This document shows, piece after piece, positions 44,826-53,476 of a stretch of DNA of 64,000 nucleotides; the stretch's first letter is position 1, and every line of letters begins with the position of its first letter. The DNA is from Paenibacillus albidus. Its GTDB lineage: Bacteria; Bacillota; Bacilli; Paenibacillales; Paenibacillaceae. The position numbers and the translations under genes were made by a program. The stretch is taken from positions 248,001 to 312,000 of the forward strand of contig NZ_BMKR01000002.1 in NCBI RefSeq assembly GCF_014644435.1, read 5' to 3'. The notes under the pieces were generated by a model. The model was given only the letters and a program-made list of their open reading frames with translations, made no database searches and was not told the origin of the DNA.

Positions 44826-46055
44826 ATGAAGAAAATCAAAATAATATTAATGTTTTTGCTTATTTTCGCAGCTTTTCCTATTTCCAATATCTTAGCCGCA
44901 GATGAGGATTTATTGTCGGACAAGTTATTTGTTTCACCTAATAATAAAGTTAGCAATCTAGCTTATATCACTGACAATAAAGACAGTACAACATCATGGT
45001 GGACTGGAATTGAAACTATTTATTATGAATTCTCTGAGCCAGTTAACATTTCAAGTGGTAGATTTATACTCAACACTTCAAACTCTAAAGCTGGAGTTAA
45101 ACTTTATGATGAGACGGGAACACAAATATATTATTCAAACTCTTCGGCTGGTACATATACCATTGGTGCGCTATCTAATGTGAAACGTATTGAGGTTATA
45201 GGTACATATTCCAACGCCTTCGGTGGATCAAGCATTGCGGATTTTAAACTTTATGGATCTGTGACTATTCCAACACCAACACCGACTGTAGATCCAACAC
45301 CAACACCGAGTACAGGAACTTTCAACTCACTGCTTGGAGGAAAAGTAATTACTCCTGGTAAAAATCCAGGAGCGCCTCTAACCACAACTACCTTCGTTAC
45401 TGATAACGACGAAAGTACCTATTATGCAGTAAAGCCAGAGATAGAAAGTCCCTCAACAACAGATTTTTTAATTTATAATTTCCCAAGCCCACAAGATATT
45501 AATGCCTTTAAACTATATATTAAAGATTACAGTAACCAAAAGTTTGCTATAGGGTTTAGGGATAGTACGGGAAAAGAGAAGATATTTTATTTTGCTGATG
45601 GATCACAAGGTGGTGACAACAACATCTATCAACTACCGACTGCTATGAAGGATGTAAAAATTGCTTTTGTATGGAATTATAATCCTCCTTCCTCAGCAGA
45701 CCTCAATGTAATTGAATGGGATCTATACAACAATAGCTTGCCAGACCAAAGCACGGAGCCATCGCCTACACCAATAGTTACACCATCACCTACGACAACA
45801 CCAACTCCAGAGCAGCCGACAGGCGACCGGGCAATCCTGGTTATAACGATGAACACAGGCCTCGAAAAAGAATTTGATCTTTCAATATCTGAAGTCAACG
45901 CGTTCCTTAATTGGTACGATACAGTTTCTGGATCTGCACGCTACGGAATAGATAAACACAACAATAACAAAGGACCTTACAGTAAACGCACCGACTACGT
46001 AGTGCATGATAAGATCCTAACCTTTGAAGTAAGTGAGTACACCCTAACAGAATAG
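44826..46055 (+). CDS. secreted multidomain protein A (discoidin-like plus conserved C-terminal module)
   Basis: 409 residues from the ATG at 44826 (AAGGAG eight bases upstream). Order: signal peptide (KKIKIILMFLLIFAAFPISN, cut near ILA-A), a first discoidin-like beta region (about 30-130; SWWTGIETIYYEFSEPVNIS), a PTPTP linker, a second beta region (about 155-290), a longer Pro/Thr/Ser linker, and a C-terminal module starting GDRAILVITMNTGLEKEFDL and ending DKILTFEV. The last two parts are shared with the gene at 49 kb. The linkers indicate surface exposure. No wall anchor or catalytic motif is seen. More AT-rich than the core genes. Function unknown. Confidence 0.75.
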   Translation: MKKIKIILMFLLIFAAFPISNILAADEDLLSDKLFVSPNNKVSNLAYITDNKDSTTSWWTGIETIYYEFSEPVNISSGRFILNTSNSKAGVKLYDETGTQIYYSNSSAGTYTIGALSNVKRIEVIGTYSNAFGGSSIADFKLYGSVTIPTPTPTVDPTPTPSTGTFNSLLGGKVITPGKNPGAPLTTTTFVTDNDESTYYAVKPEIESPSTTDFLIYNFPSPQDINAFKLYIKDYSNQKFAIGFRDSTGKEKIFYFADGSQGGDNNIYQLPTAMKDVKIAFVWNYNPPSSADLNVIEWDLYNNSLPDQSTEPSPTPIVTPSPTTTPTPEQPTGDRAILVITMNTGLEKEFDLSISEVNAFLNWYDTVSGSARYGIDKHNNNKGPYSKRTDYVVHDKILTFEVSEYTLTE

Positions 46056-46122
46056 CATCCCAACACTTACCTCCTCTATCCAAAGTAGCCAAGCGCTATA
46101 ATTGGATACAGGAGGTTTTATT

Positions 46123-46314
46123 ATGTTTATATCCCCTATGTTGCTGCAATCGGCTTCCGGGCCCTTTAGCCATAATGATTTTATATTTGAACCAAAGGGC
46201 GAGGATAAAGAGTTTGTACACCTGGAGCCTCGGCTACGCGCCAAAGTAAGAATGAGAAACTGGACCAAGTCCGGCATGCTGAGAACGCCAGTGTTTGAAC
46301 AATTCATTTTATGA
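46123..46314 (+). pseudogene. internally deleted ATP-dependent DNA ligase remnant
   Basis: 63 codons with a good GGAGG site. Residues 1 to about 25 (MFISPMLLQSASGPFSHNDF) match the usual N-terminus of small Bacillota ATP-dependent DNA ligases, ending just before the KxDG active-site lysine, which is missing. The rest (LEPRLRAKVRMRNWTKSGML, then RTPVFEQF) looks like the C-terminal OB-fold end of the same enzymes. The whole catalytic middle of about 200 residues is gone, in frame. It directly precedes SRAP copy 2. Recognition is from memory of family ends, not a search. Confidence 0.6.
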
Positions 46315-46350
46315 TTATTATAAAGACATCCTTATATGGAGGTTGATTAT

Positions 46351-47022
46351 ATGTGCGGACGCTTTACTATTACAGTCACCCTGGAAGAATTAATAAGCCG
46401 TTATCTAATCGATGACAGCAAAATACAGCACTTGGCGCCTAATTATAATGTCGCACCTATGCATAATATTCCGGCCATAATCGGCAGCGACTCCGGAAAT
46501 CGGTTAGGTGAATTTCGCTGGGGCCTGGTTCCCTTCTGGGCCAAGGATGATAAAATCGGAAATAAGATGATAAATGCCCGCGCTGAAACGGTTGCTGAAA
46601 AACCTGCCTTTAAACGGTTGCTCAAATCTCGCCGCTGCATAATTCCTGCAGACGGATTTTATGAATGGAAAAAGGATGGCTCAAGCAAACAGCCGTATCG
46701 TATTCTTATGAGTGATGGCAGCATTTTCTCCTTTGCCGGATTATATGACACTTGGGAAAATCCAGAAGGAAAGAAACTCAGCACCTGCACCATAATCACC
46801 ACTACTCCGAACAGTTTGATGGCGGATATTCATGACCGTATGCCGGTTATATTGAGACCTGCAGATGAGGCTGATTGGCTGGGGAGAGACAATGAAGATG
46901 TAGAGTCCTTATTAAAATTGCTGAAGTCTTACGATGCATCAAAAATGCGGGCTTATAAAGTCCCTTCGGCTGTCGGCAATGTACGGAACAACTCTAAGGA
47001 ATTACTTGAAGATATCGGATAA
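46351..47022 (+). CDS. SRAP-domain (HMCES/YedK-like) protein, copy 2
   Basis: Second abasic-site shield protein, 223 residues. Seen: MCGRFTITV with Cys2, NYNVAPMHNIPAI, RWGLVPFWAKDD, NARAETVAEKPAF, RRCIIPADGFYEW and HDRMPVIL, all matching copy 1 closely, and both end RNNSKELLE. The ATG at 46351 has GGAGG nine bases upstream. It lies 36 bp after the ligase remnant, so both may share a transcript. Lacks the Gln-rich tail of copy 1. Confidence 0.93.
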   Translation: MCGRFTITVTLEELISRYLIDDSKIQHLAPNYNVAPMHNIPAIIGSDSGNRLGEFRWGLVPFWAKDDKIGNKMINARAETVAEKPAFKRLLKSRRCIIPADGFYEWKKDGSSKQPYRILMSDGSIFSFAGLYDTWENPEGKKLSTCTIITTTPNSLMADIHDRMPVILRPADEADWLGRDNEDVESLLKLLKSYDASKMRAYKVPSAVGNVRNNSKELLEDIG

Positions 47023-47081
47023 AAAACAAACCCGTCTGGCATTAGCCCGGCGGGTTGCTATGAATACTCTAAATTCAAACC
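47022..47081. repeat. 60-bp repeat with hairpin, copy 1
   Basis: Contains the hairpin AACCCG-GGC-atta-GCC-CGGGTT (47029-47056) and then CTCTAAATTCAAA. Closely matches 50255-50313. The A run before the hairpin gives a U tract on the minus strand, so it may end the 47.2-kb membrane protein transcript as well as SRAP copy 2. Confidence 0.7.
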
Positions 47082-47196
47082 GTCCTCAAATGAAGTAGGC
47101 AGTCTTCTCCTTCATGCTAAGGAGTCTAGTATTCACGGAATTCATCGTATAAACAAAAACAAAATCATTCAAACAATAAGCATATACTAAAAATAG

Positions 47197-47484
47197 TTAT
47201 TTTAGAGTGCTAAAAATATAAATCGAAGCGAACAAACACATAATAAAAGCCACGATAGACATCCATCCACGAATTTCTTTTTCCGGTTCTGTATTAGAAG
47301 TCTTAAATTCGATGAATTGAATCAACATTACGAAACTCAATGATAGAGTCAATAGACCTGTAAATATTCTTTCATAAGGATATAAAAACATACTGACAGC
47401 AAAAGCTATAACACATAGAGTAATGACATAACGAAATATTTTCAGATAATTCTTTCTAATTGGGATCACCTCACTACTAGTCAT
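47197..47484 (-). CDS. small three-helix membrane protein
   Basis: 95 residues with three hydrophobic helices (about 15-33, 38-55 and 74-92) joined by short loops and a basic N-terminus (IRKNYLKIFRY). Not recognised. It follows the secreted protein gene by about 96 bp on the same strand. Size and topology resemble bacteriocin-immunity or small accessory membrane proteins, which is only a suggestion from context. The first ATG has no clear ribosome site; a GTG five codons later is an alternative. Confidence 0.55.
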   Translation of the reverse strand: MTSSEVIPIRKNYLKIFRYVITLCVIAFAVSMFLYPYERIFTGLLTLSLSFVMLIQFIEFKTSNTEPEKEIRGWMSIVAFIMCLFASIYIFSTLK

Positions 47485-47580
47485 TACAGAAAAAAGTTAG
47501 GTGGAAATTCAGATAAAACAACACCTAAATTACCACCTATTAGTTTATTCATGCATAATTTATGTAGCCCAATTAGCTAA

Positions 47581-48390
47581 TTAATGGATAATTGTCCCAC
47601 CCAAATTATATAGCAAGTTATATGCATTAGTCATTTGTTGATGGCCAGCTACACTATTGGACCAGACTGCATATGCGGAAGCAGAAACCCCAATTGCGCC
47701 AATAATCCATATTGGCGTAATTGCTGCAGCTCCTGATGCTCCTAAAGCTGCCATTCCTGTATCGATGTTAGCACGAGCGCTGGCTACATTATTCGCATAC
47801 ATTTTAAAATCTGACAGACCCGGGCTAGGAGATTGCCACATTATTACTTTAGGAAGTGTAGCATAACCCGGATCCATAAAGAAATTGGTATCAGAATAAG
47901 CTTCACAATAAAAAATACTAGCGGACGATTGTCCGGAATTGGTATAATGTGTAGCCCAATAATAACCTCCACTTTCTACTGCTCTAGCTTGTACTTGATC
48001 TGAGGTACCTAAAATTTCTGCGTTAAGAAACTCTTCACTAAGTTTTTGATCGTTTAAATAATATTCTCCATTATCTGTAATCAAAATTTCTGTCGTTTTC
48101 TGCTCATCTCTGAAAACGTTCTCATACTTTTCGCTGTTTTCAGTAAACTTATATTTTATATCTTCAATCAGAATCGTTTTCTTACCCTCGGCTTCATCAA
48201 TAGTTTGAACAACAGTATCGGTAATTTTCGTGCCAATAACTTCATTGTTTTCATCAAACACGCTATCTTCTAGATGATATCTAGTATCTTCGTTTGTAAC
48301 ATTAGCTGGCGACTCTGCAAACGCTGAAGTTGAAAAACTAACGGCAATGACTAGTGAGAGAATTGGAGCAAGTATTTTTTTTAATTTCAT
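47581..48390 (-). CDS. secreted protein with Gly/Ala-rich hydrophobic C-terminus
   Basis: 269 residues. Signal peptide (KLKKILAPILSLVIAVSFST, cut after AFA), a charged region rich in Glu, Asp and Lys (about 28-130), a Tyr/Trp/Ser-rich middle (YYWATHYTNSGQSSASIFYC) and a C-terminal stretch of about 50 residues dominated by Gly, Ala and Ile (MAALGASGAAAITPIWIIGA). The tail could insert in a membrane. I do not recognise the family; a pore-forming or bacteriocin-like role is possible but unproven. The gene is AT-rich compared with the core. A three-helix membrane protein gene follows. Confidence 0.6.
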   Translation of the reverse strand: MKLKKILAPILSLVIAVSFSTSAFAESPANVTNEDTRYHLEDSVFDENNEVIGTKITDTVVQTIDEAEGKKTILIEDIKYKFTENSEKYENVFRDEQKTTEILITDNGEYYLNDQKLSEEFLNAEILGTSDQVQARAVESGGYYWATHYTNSGQSSASIFYCEAYSDTNFFMDPGYATLPKVIMWQSPSPGLSDFKMYANNVASARANIDTGMAALGASGAAAITPIWIIGAIGVSASAYAVWSNSVAGHQQMTNAYNLLYNLGGTIIH

Positions 48391-48979
48391 TATAAATAAC
48401 ACTCTTTTCTTTTTTTATTTTATTCCATTAAAAGCAATTTAAAATTAGTGTTAAATCCATAGAAAGAATATTGAATTAAGTGAGTAACGGTAGTATTTGT
48501 CACTAATTATAAATTGGATAAGATAGAATTCTTCCACATACCCCCCTTTCAAAACTACCAATTCCACAAATTCCATTTTATTTCTTTCCTGTAAATATAA
48601 TAACATTCGAAATATTATAATTTTGTAGAAATATGATAGATTTTTTCGTCTTCTTTTGTAATTAAAAAGAGAGTTTTGTCATATAAGCAATAACACTGTC
48701 GATATGAAAATATAGACTTACTGATTTTATTCGATATCCGATCTTATACTCTAATTTCTCATATTTTTTGCTGTTAACGAGTGGTACTTGGATGTTCATT
48801 CTAAATTCATATCCACCACTTCTATATAACAATCAAACTTTGAAGACTCCACTACTGGACCTTTCCTCTACAAACAATCGCGCATCAAGGTGATTTTTTC
48901 ACGACATTGAATTATAGAGAATAAATAAAAAAGCCTGCCGTGACGGGGTTGTTTGCGATACTTTCATTTATGCTTATAG
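48391..48979. other. AT-rich intergenic stretch of 589 bp
   Basis: No frame of useful length on either strand and no convincing hairpin with a T tail. It must hold the promoter of the secreted protein gene at its left end. Base composition is markedly AT-rich. Confidence 0.6.
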
Positions 48980-49867
48980 TTAGTATTGATCTACGCTGAA
49001 AGTCAGAATTTTATCGAAAATCACATAATCTTTACGATTAGTGAATGGCCCTTTATTGTTCTCATGCTTATTAATCGCGTATGAGGCCGTTCCTGTGCCG
49101 GCCTGTTTTTGTTCATACCAGGCAATGAAGGTATTAACCTCTTCCATGCTTAAGTCAAATTCTTTTTCAAGGCCGGTACTCATAGTTACAACCATGATTG
49201 CACGATCACCTGTAGGCTGCTCTGGGGTTGGCGATGGGCTTACGGTTGGTGAAGGCGTCGGCGTAACCGTTGATGTTGGCTCAATGGTTGGTTCTGGAGT
49301 AGCTGTAGGTTCTACGGTTGGGGTAGCTACCGGCTCTTCAGTTGGTGTTATAGTCGGTGTCGGTTCTATATTATAAAGATTAAACTCAGCAACATTAAGT
49401 GTTCCAGTACCTTTCTGTATAACCCATATTTTCTTCACATTAGTCAAAGGCTTAGCAAAGGAATGTATTTCATTATCACCTTGGATCACTTCATTTACGA
49501 TACTACCTTCAATCCCTACACCATTACTATCTTCGAAAACTATATACATTTTCTCCCTATTATAATTTGTTATGAACATTTTATATGAATTAATGGTAAC
49601 AGGACTGTCGAATATAATGAGGAAGGTATCTTGTTTTGATTTTGAACTATCACTTCTTTCGTATATCAAAGGGTAACTAGTTAATTCATTATTATCGGTT
49701 ACTTGTAACGTTGAACCCATTACTGTTGTACTATTTGTACTTGTTCCGATTGCTTTACCATCCATTAAACCTGCAGGACTTTCAGCAGCTTTAGTTAAAT
49801 TAGGTGCAACAATCAAGATAAGTAAACATAGAATGATAAAACCGAGTAATTTTTTCTTCACAAACAT
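48980..49867 (-). CDS. secreted multidomain protein B (paralog of the 44.8-kb protein)
   Basis: 295 residues. Signal peptide (MFVKKKLLGFIILCLLILIV), one beta region (about 30-165; DSPVTINSYKMFITNYNREK) corresponding to the second region of protein A, a long Pro/Thr/Glu repeat linker of about 45 residues, and a C-terminal module with the same start (EQPTGDRAI) and end (DYVIFDKILTFSV). It ends almost at the module, as in protein A. AAAGGAG lies four bases before the ATG; a GTG three codons in is an alternative start. Surface-exposed or secreted; no enzyme motif. Confidence 0.75.
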   Translation of the reverse strand: MFVKKKLLGFIILCLLILIVAPNLTKAAESPAGLMDGKAIGTSTNSTTVMGSTLQVTDNNELTSYPLIYERSDSSKSKQDTFLIIFDSPVTINSYKMFITNYNREKMYIVFEDSNGVGIEGSIVNEVIQGDNEIHSFAKPLTNVKKIWVIQKGTGTLNVAEFNLYNIEPTPTITPTEEPVATPTVEPTATPEPTIEPTSTVTPTPSPTVSPSPTPEQPTGDRAIMVVTMSTGLEKEFDLSMEEVNTFIAWYEQKQAGTGTASYAINKHENNKGPFTNRKDYVIFDKILTFSVDQY

Positions 49868-50014
49868 CCATCTCCTTTAATATGTATACATCAAGCCTAC
49901 ACTAATAAAGGGCGAACAAACAGTCTGTTATTCGACAAAAATTTACAATACAATTGAGAGTTATAGAGGAAAAATGTGGATAGGAATAACATACTTAGAG
50001 TTTGAGGTGTTCAT

Positions 50015-50206
50015 ATGGATACCATGAATGATAAGGAAATACGAAGAGTACTTCGAGCTGCCGTTTCAAAGGAAGAACAAATCGTGGTCTTTTTATCTCA
50101 TACGGGCAAGCGAATTAAGGGAGTTGCAGATCTTTCAAATGATCCGGAAAGAATAAAAACCACTACGGAGGAAGGGCCTGTATGGGTGCCGATAAGTGAG
50201 GGTTGA
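50015..50206 (+). CDS. small Sm-like protein, 63 residues
   Basis: A short N-terminal helix (MNDKEIRRVLRAAVSKEEQ) followed by strands IVVFLSHTGKRIKGVADLSN and VWVPISE. This pattern is like the 61-residue protein at 40.7 kb and the WYL-like protein of the uvrX operon, although pairwise identity is low. GAGGTG lies before the ATG. Divergent from secreted protein B, with an imperfect 22-bp palindrome at 49913-49934 between them. Function unknown. Confidence 0.55.
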   Translation: MDTMNDKEIRRVLRAAVSKEEQIVVFLSHTGKRIKGVADLSNDPERIKTTTEEGPVWVPISEG

Positions 50207-50254
50207 GAGTGTATCAAGGGTAATTAGGTTGAAGATTGAGGGGAATACTGAAGA

Positions 50255-50313
50255 ATAAAAACAAACCCGTCAGGCACAAGCCCGCCGGGTTATATGTATG
50301 CTCTAAATTCAAA
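50255..50313. repeat. 60-bp repeat with hairpin, copy 2
   Basis: Same design as 47022-47081: AACCCG...CGGGTT hairpin after an A-rich run, then TATG and CTCTAAATTCAAA. It ends the 50.0-kb small gene unit. The rest of the gap up to 50525 (about 210 bases) is AT-rich and shows nothing else. Confidence 0.7.
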
Positions 50314-50525
50314 TCTTTCCGAGATGGCCGCAATAAGTCGCGTCAGATTCGTCTTATCAGCATCTTTTGGTAAAAGTGTTTTTGTATATTCCCTCGCTAG
50401 TATCTAGGTTTATATGATCAAGCAAAGTACAACTTAAATGTATATAATCATCAGGAATTAAGTCCAATCTATAATTGCAGATTCACAATATAATAATATA
50501 TAACCTCGAAATGGAGTGATGATAA

Positions 50526-50951
50526 ATGGCAACAATTATAAGTTATGGTTCACAGGCAAAAATCCCGTTAGACCCGCTTACTACTGCTATAACGGTTGCG
50601 GGGATTCCTGGAGCTGGAGCGGGTCTAGCCACAGCGCAAGTAAATATTAGTCCGGCTAATCCTGCCTCTTTCTCCAGTAGAGTCGAGTTAAATGGTAGTT
50701 TTAGTCTTACTGCACTTGCTAATAGTGAATTTTTTGTTATAATCCGGCGTGCTGGAGTCGATATTTATAGATCCTTTTATCGTTTTACTTCAACTACTGA
50801 TATTCAAATAAATGTTCTGTGGGTTGATGGTCCTTATCTTGGAATCCACAACTATGAATTGGTAATTCAAAATAATAGCATCTTGCCTATAAATCTATTT
50901 GGACCCATAGCATTCACAGCAACTGCTATTGGAGGAGAGGGCGTAATTTAA
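50526..50951 (+). CDS. beta-rich small protein, copy 1 (TNF/C1q-like pattern)
   Basis: 141 residues, no signal peptide. Alternating hydrophobic strands (AQVNISPANPASFSSRVELN, FFVIIRRAGVDIYRSFYRF) and a small-residue end (GPIAFTATAIGGEGVI) resemble the C-terminal jelly-roll of exosporium proteins such as BclA. The gene at 62.1 kb has the same order (IAPGNSSLVRVSL, FTIFRNQTPIF, and an end in SFTGTAVAGNG). Spore-surface or phage-tail-like roles are both possible. GGAGTG precedes the ATG. Confidence 0.65.
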   Translation: MATIISYGSQAKIPLDPLTTAITVAGIPGAGAGLATAQVNISPANPASFSSRVELNGSFSLTALANSEFFVIIRRAGVDIYRSFYRFTSTTDIQINVLWVDGPYLGIHNYELVIQNNSILPINLFGPIAFTATAIGGEGVI

Positions 50952-51096
50952 GTTATGGAACTAGATTTGGGTCTAGAGCAAATCCTGTAATATTGTAATG
51001 AGGATCAAAAAGTTATTGAGGTTACATTGCGCGACTCTCTTGAAAGGTACACAGAGGAGGATAAAGAAACATATCTGCCCCCATAACGTGAGACAA

Positions 51097-51165
51097 ATCA
51101 AAACACCTTCAAGACAATGAACCCTTATCGTAAGATAGGGAGATAATCTTGGAGGTGTTTTTGCA
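51097..51165 (+). terminator. long hairpin with T tail before the IS3 relic
   Basis: AAAACACCTTCAAGA and TCTTGGAGGTGTTTT arms with one mismatch, an inner CCTTATC/GATAGGG pair, and a T-rich end. It may end the 50.5-kb gene or belong to the lost left end of the insertion sequence. The span 50952-51096 has only a short open stretch ending DKETYLPP-stop, without a start. Confidence 0.6.
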
Positions 51166-51181
51166 TTGGCAACCAGAGTAA

Positions 51182-51510
51182 GCTATTACCTATTTGCCAT
51201 TTGGCGGTAAAATGCTGTACCTCTCCAGTATTCTGGACCTGTACAATGGGGAGATTGTGGCTTACAGTATAGCAGATAAGCAAGATACCTCTTTGGTTTT
51301 GGATACGTTAAACCAGCTTCCAGAACAGGATGCGATGTTATTACATAGCGACCAAGGCAGTCTATACACGTCCTTAGCGTACCAGGAAGCTGTGAAAGGA
51401 AAAGGCATTACCATGAGCATGTCCCGTAAGGAACGCCCGCTGATAATGCCCCCATTGAATCGTCTCATTCCACTCTAAAGTCTGAAACGTTCTACCTCGA
51501 ATTCAGGCGA
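51182..51510 (+). pseudogene. IS3-family transposase (orfB) relic
   Basis: ITYLPFGGKMLYLSSILDLY, GEIVAYSI, LHSDQGSLYTS and GITMSMSRK are the middle of an IS3-family (IS150-like) DDE transposase. One base is lost near 51430; in the shifted frame the sequence continues PADNAPIESSHSTLKSETFY. The first catalytic Asp and all upstream parts, the terminal repeats and the C-terminal end are missing, so the element is dead. It marks the right edge of the accessory region, just before glnA. Confidence 0.85.
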
Positions 51511-51517
51511 AACTAAA

Positions 51518-51552
51518 TAACCAGTCCCCGGCTGATTACCGGCGACTGGCAG
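51518..51552 (-). terminator. possible terminator of glnA
   Basis: CCAGTC-C-CCGG and CCGG-C-GACTGG arms with a seven-base loop; on the minus strand it is followed by TTATTTAG, a weak T tail. Confidence 0.45.
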
Positions 51553-51635
51553 CTTAACTTGTAAGGTGTTTTGATCCCTGTCTCAATGATGGGGGTCAGT
51601 CCCTCTTGACCATACAGCGCCAAGGGTTCTGTCTT

Positions 51636-52964
51636 CTAGTAAAGCGTCATGTATTGGTTTCTTTCCCACTCGTGAACCTGGGTCCGGTAGATATCCCATT
51701 CGATTTCTTTAAGCTCATAGAAGTGAGCCAGGGCGTGCTCGCCGAGGGCTTCGGTGATCACGTGGCTGCGGATCATCTCGTTCAGTGCTTCCTTCAGGTC
51801 GGCCGGCAGGCTTGGGATGCCTTCTTCGATCCGCTCTTCTTCAGACATAATATAAATGTTGCGGTCAATCGGAGCCGGAAGCTCCAGCTGGCGCTTGATG
51901 CCATCAAGACCTGCCTTCAGCATTACAGCGAGTGCAAGGTACGGGTTGGCTGCAGGGTCCGGGTTACGAACTTCAACACGTGTACTGAGTCCTCTCGAAG
52001 CCGGAATACGAATCATCGGGCTGCGGTTGCTGGCAGACCAGGCCACATAACACGGTGCTTCATAACCAGGCACCAGACGTTTGTAAGAGTTAACTGTAGG
52101 GTTCGTGATAGCTGCAAATGCACGGGCATGCTTCAGGATACCCGCCATGTAATGACGTGCAGTCTTGCTTAATCCAAGCTTGTCACTTTCATCATAGAAC
52201 ATGTTCTCGTTGCCTTTGAACAAGGATTGGTGCGCATGCATCCCGGAACCATTCATCCCGAACAATGGCTTAGGCATAAATGTGGCATGCAGGCCATGCT
52301 GGCGGGCAACGGTCTTGACAACCAGCTTGAAGGTTTGGATTTGGTCAGCTGCTTTGATAGCATCTGCATACTTAAAGTCAATCTCATGTTGGCCGGAAGC
52401 CACTTCATGGTGGGAAGCTTCAATTTCAAAGCCCATCTCTTCCAGGGTCAAGACGATTTCACGACGACAGTTCTCCCCGAGGTCCATCGGAGCCAAATCA
52501 AAGTACCCGCCCTGATCATTCAACTCAGTGGTAGGGTTGCCTCTCTCATCTGTCTTGAACAGGAAAAATTCCGGCTCTGGTCCTACGTTCATTGCAGTAA
52601 AGCCCATTTCTTCGGCTTCTTCCAGACAACGTTTCAGAATACCGCGCGGGTCTCCGGCAAACGGAGTACCATCCGGCATGTATACATCACAAATCAAACG
52701 TGCAACCCGGCTATCTGTTACCCATGGGAAAATAACCCATGTGCTAAGGTCAGGGTACAGGTACATGTCAGATTCCTCAATACGAACATAACCTTCAATG
52801 GAAGAACCATCAAACATCATTTTGTTATCCAGTGCTTTTTCCAACTGGCTTACCGGAATCTCTACATTCTTAATGGTACCAAGCAGGTCGGTGAATTGCA
52901 GACGAATGAAACGGACGTTTTCTTCCTTGGAAATACGTAAAATATCCTCTTTAGAGTAGCTCAC
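51636..52964 (-). CDS. glnA: glutamine synthetase, type I
   Basis: Makes glutamine from glutamate, ammonia and ATP. Seen: 442 residues; [67 protein letters not shown], and [17 protein letters not shown], all GSI signatures. The size and lack of the adenylylation loop Tyr region fit the GSI-alpha type of Bacillota, which is feedback-inhibited and binds GlnR. It follows glnR by 30 bp on the same strand. Confidence 0.97.
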   Translation of the reverse strand: MSYSKEDILRISKEENVRFIRLQFTDLLGTIKNVEIPVSQLEKALDNKMMFDGSSIEGYVRIEESDMYLYPDLSTWVIFPWVTDSRVARLICDVYMPDGTPFAGDPRGILKRCLEEAEEMGFTAMNVGPEPEFFLFKTDERGNPTTELNDQGGYFDLAPMDLGENCRREIVLTLEEMGFEIEASHHEVASGQHEIDFKYADAIKAADQIQTFKLVVKTVARQHGLHATFMPKPLFGMNGSGMHAHQSLFKGNENMFYDESDKLGLSKTARHYMAGILKHARAFAAITNPTVNSYKRLVPGYEAPCYVAWSASNRSPMIRIPASRGLSTRVEVRNPDPAANPYLALAVMLKAGLDGIKRQLELPAPIDRNIYIMSEEERIEEGIPSLPADLKEALNEMIRSHVITEALGEHALAHFYELKEIEWDIYRTQVHEWERNQYMTLY

Positions 52965-52994
52965 AATACCCTCTCCCTTTCAAACATCTTTATA

Positions 52995-53405
52995 TTATTT
53001 ATTAAAAAACCGGGATAACTCACCTTGAATGAGAGATACTTGTCCCGGCCTTTTACCGGAAACCAGTTCCTGCTTCAGCATTCGGTGCAGCTGTGAATCG
53101 GATAATTCTCTGCGTCTTACTTCAGTATCAGGAGTAATGACAGTAGCCTCTTCAGATTCCTTCGAAACAGGATTCATCACCTGCTTAATGCCGGCAATAT
53201 TAACACCCTTCTCAATCAATGCTTTAATCTCCAGTAAACGCTCGACGTCATTAAATGAGAACAAACGCTGGTTGCCGGACGTGCGGGCAGGCACGATCAG
53301 ACTGTGCTGCTCATAATATCGAATTTGTCTTGCAGATAAATCGGTTAGCTTCATTACGATTCCGATAGGGAATAATGCCATATTTCTGCGGATTTCATCA
53401 CCCAT
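52995..53405 (-). CDS. glnR: GlnR, nitrogen repressor (MerR family)
   Basis: Represses glnRA when nitrogen is plentiful, through complex formation with feedback-inhibited glutamine synthetase. Seen: an N-terminal MerR-type winged helix (MKLTDLSARQIRYYEQHSLI, RTSGNQRLFSFNDVERLLEI) and a C-terminal tail (LSDSQLHRMLKQELV...LIQGELSRFF) used for GlnA contact in the family. 136 residues. Its promoter carries a perfect GlnR operator. Confidence 0.96.
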   Translation of the reverse strand: MGDEIRRNMALFPIGIVMKLTDLSARQIRYYEQHSLIVPARTSGNQRLFSFNDVERLLEIKALIEKGVNIAGIKQVMNPVSKESEEATVITPDTEVRRRELSDSQLHRMLKQELVSGKRPGQVSLIQGELSRFFNK

Positions 53406-53442
53406 GACTCATCCAACCTTCCAATGATCTTTTTCTCATCTC

Positions 53443-53471
53443 ATTGTACATTTCCTAATTCCGCGTGTCAA
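53443..53471 (-). promoter_or_regulatory. glnR-glnA promoter
   Basis: Minus-strand TTGACA (53466-53471) and TACAAT (53443-53448) are 17 bp apart, about 38 bp upstream of the glnR start. Confidence 0.85.
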
Positions 53472-53476
53472 TGGTG

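Noticed and set aside
48905..48960. Hairpin-like sequence after secreted protein B
   Set aside because: GCCTGCCGTGACGGGGTT looks terminator-like, but the arms do not pair well enough.
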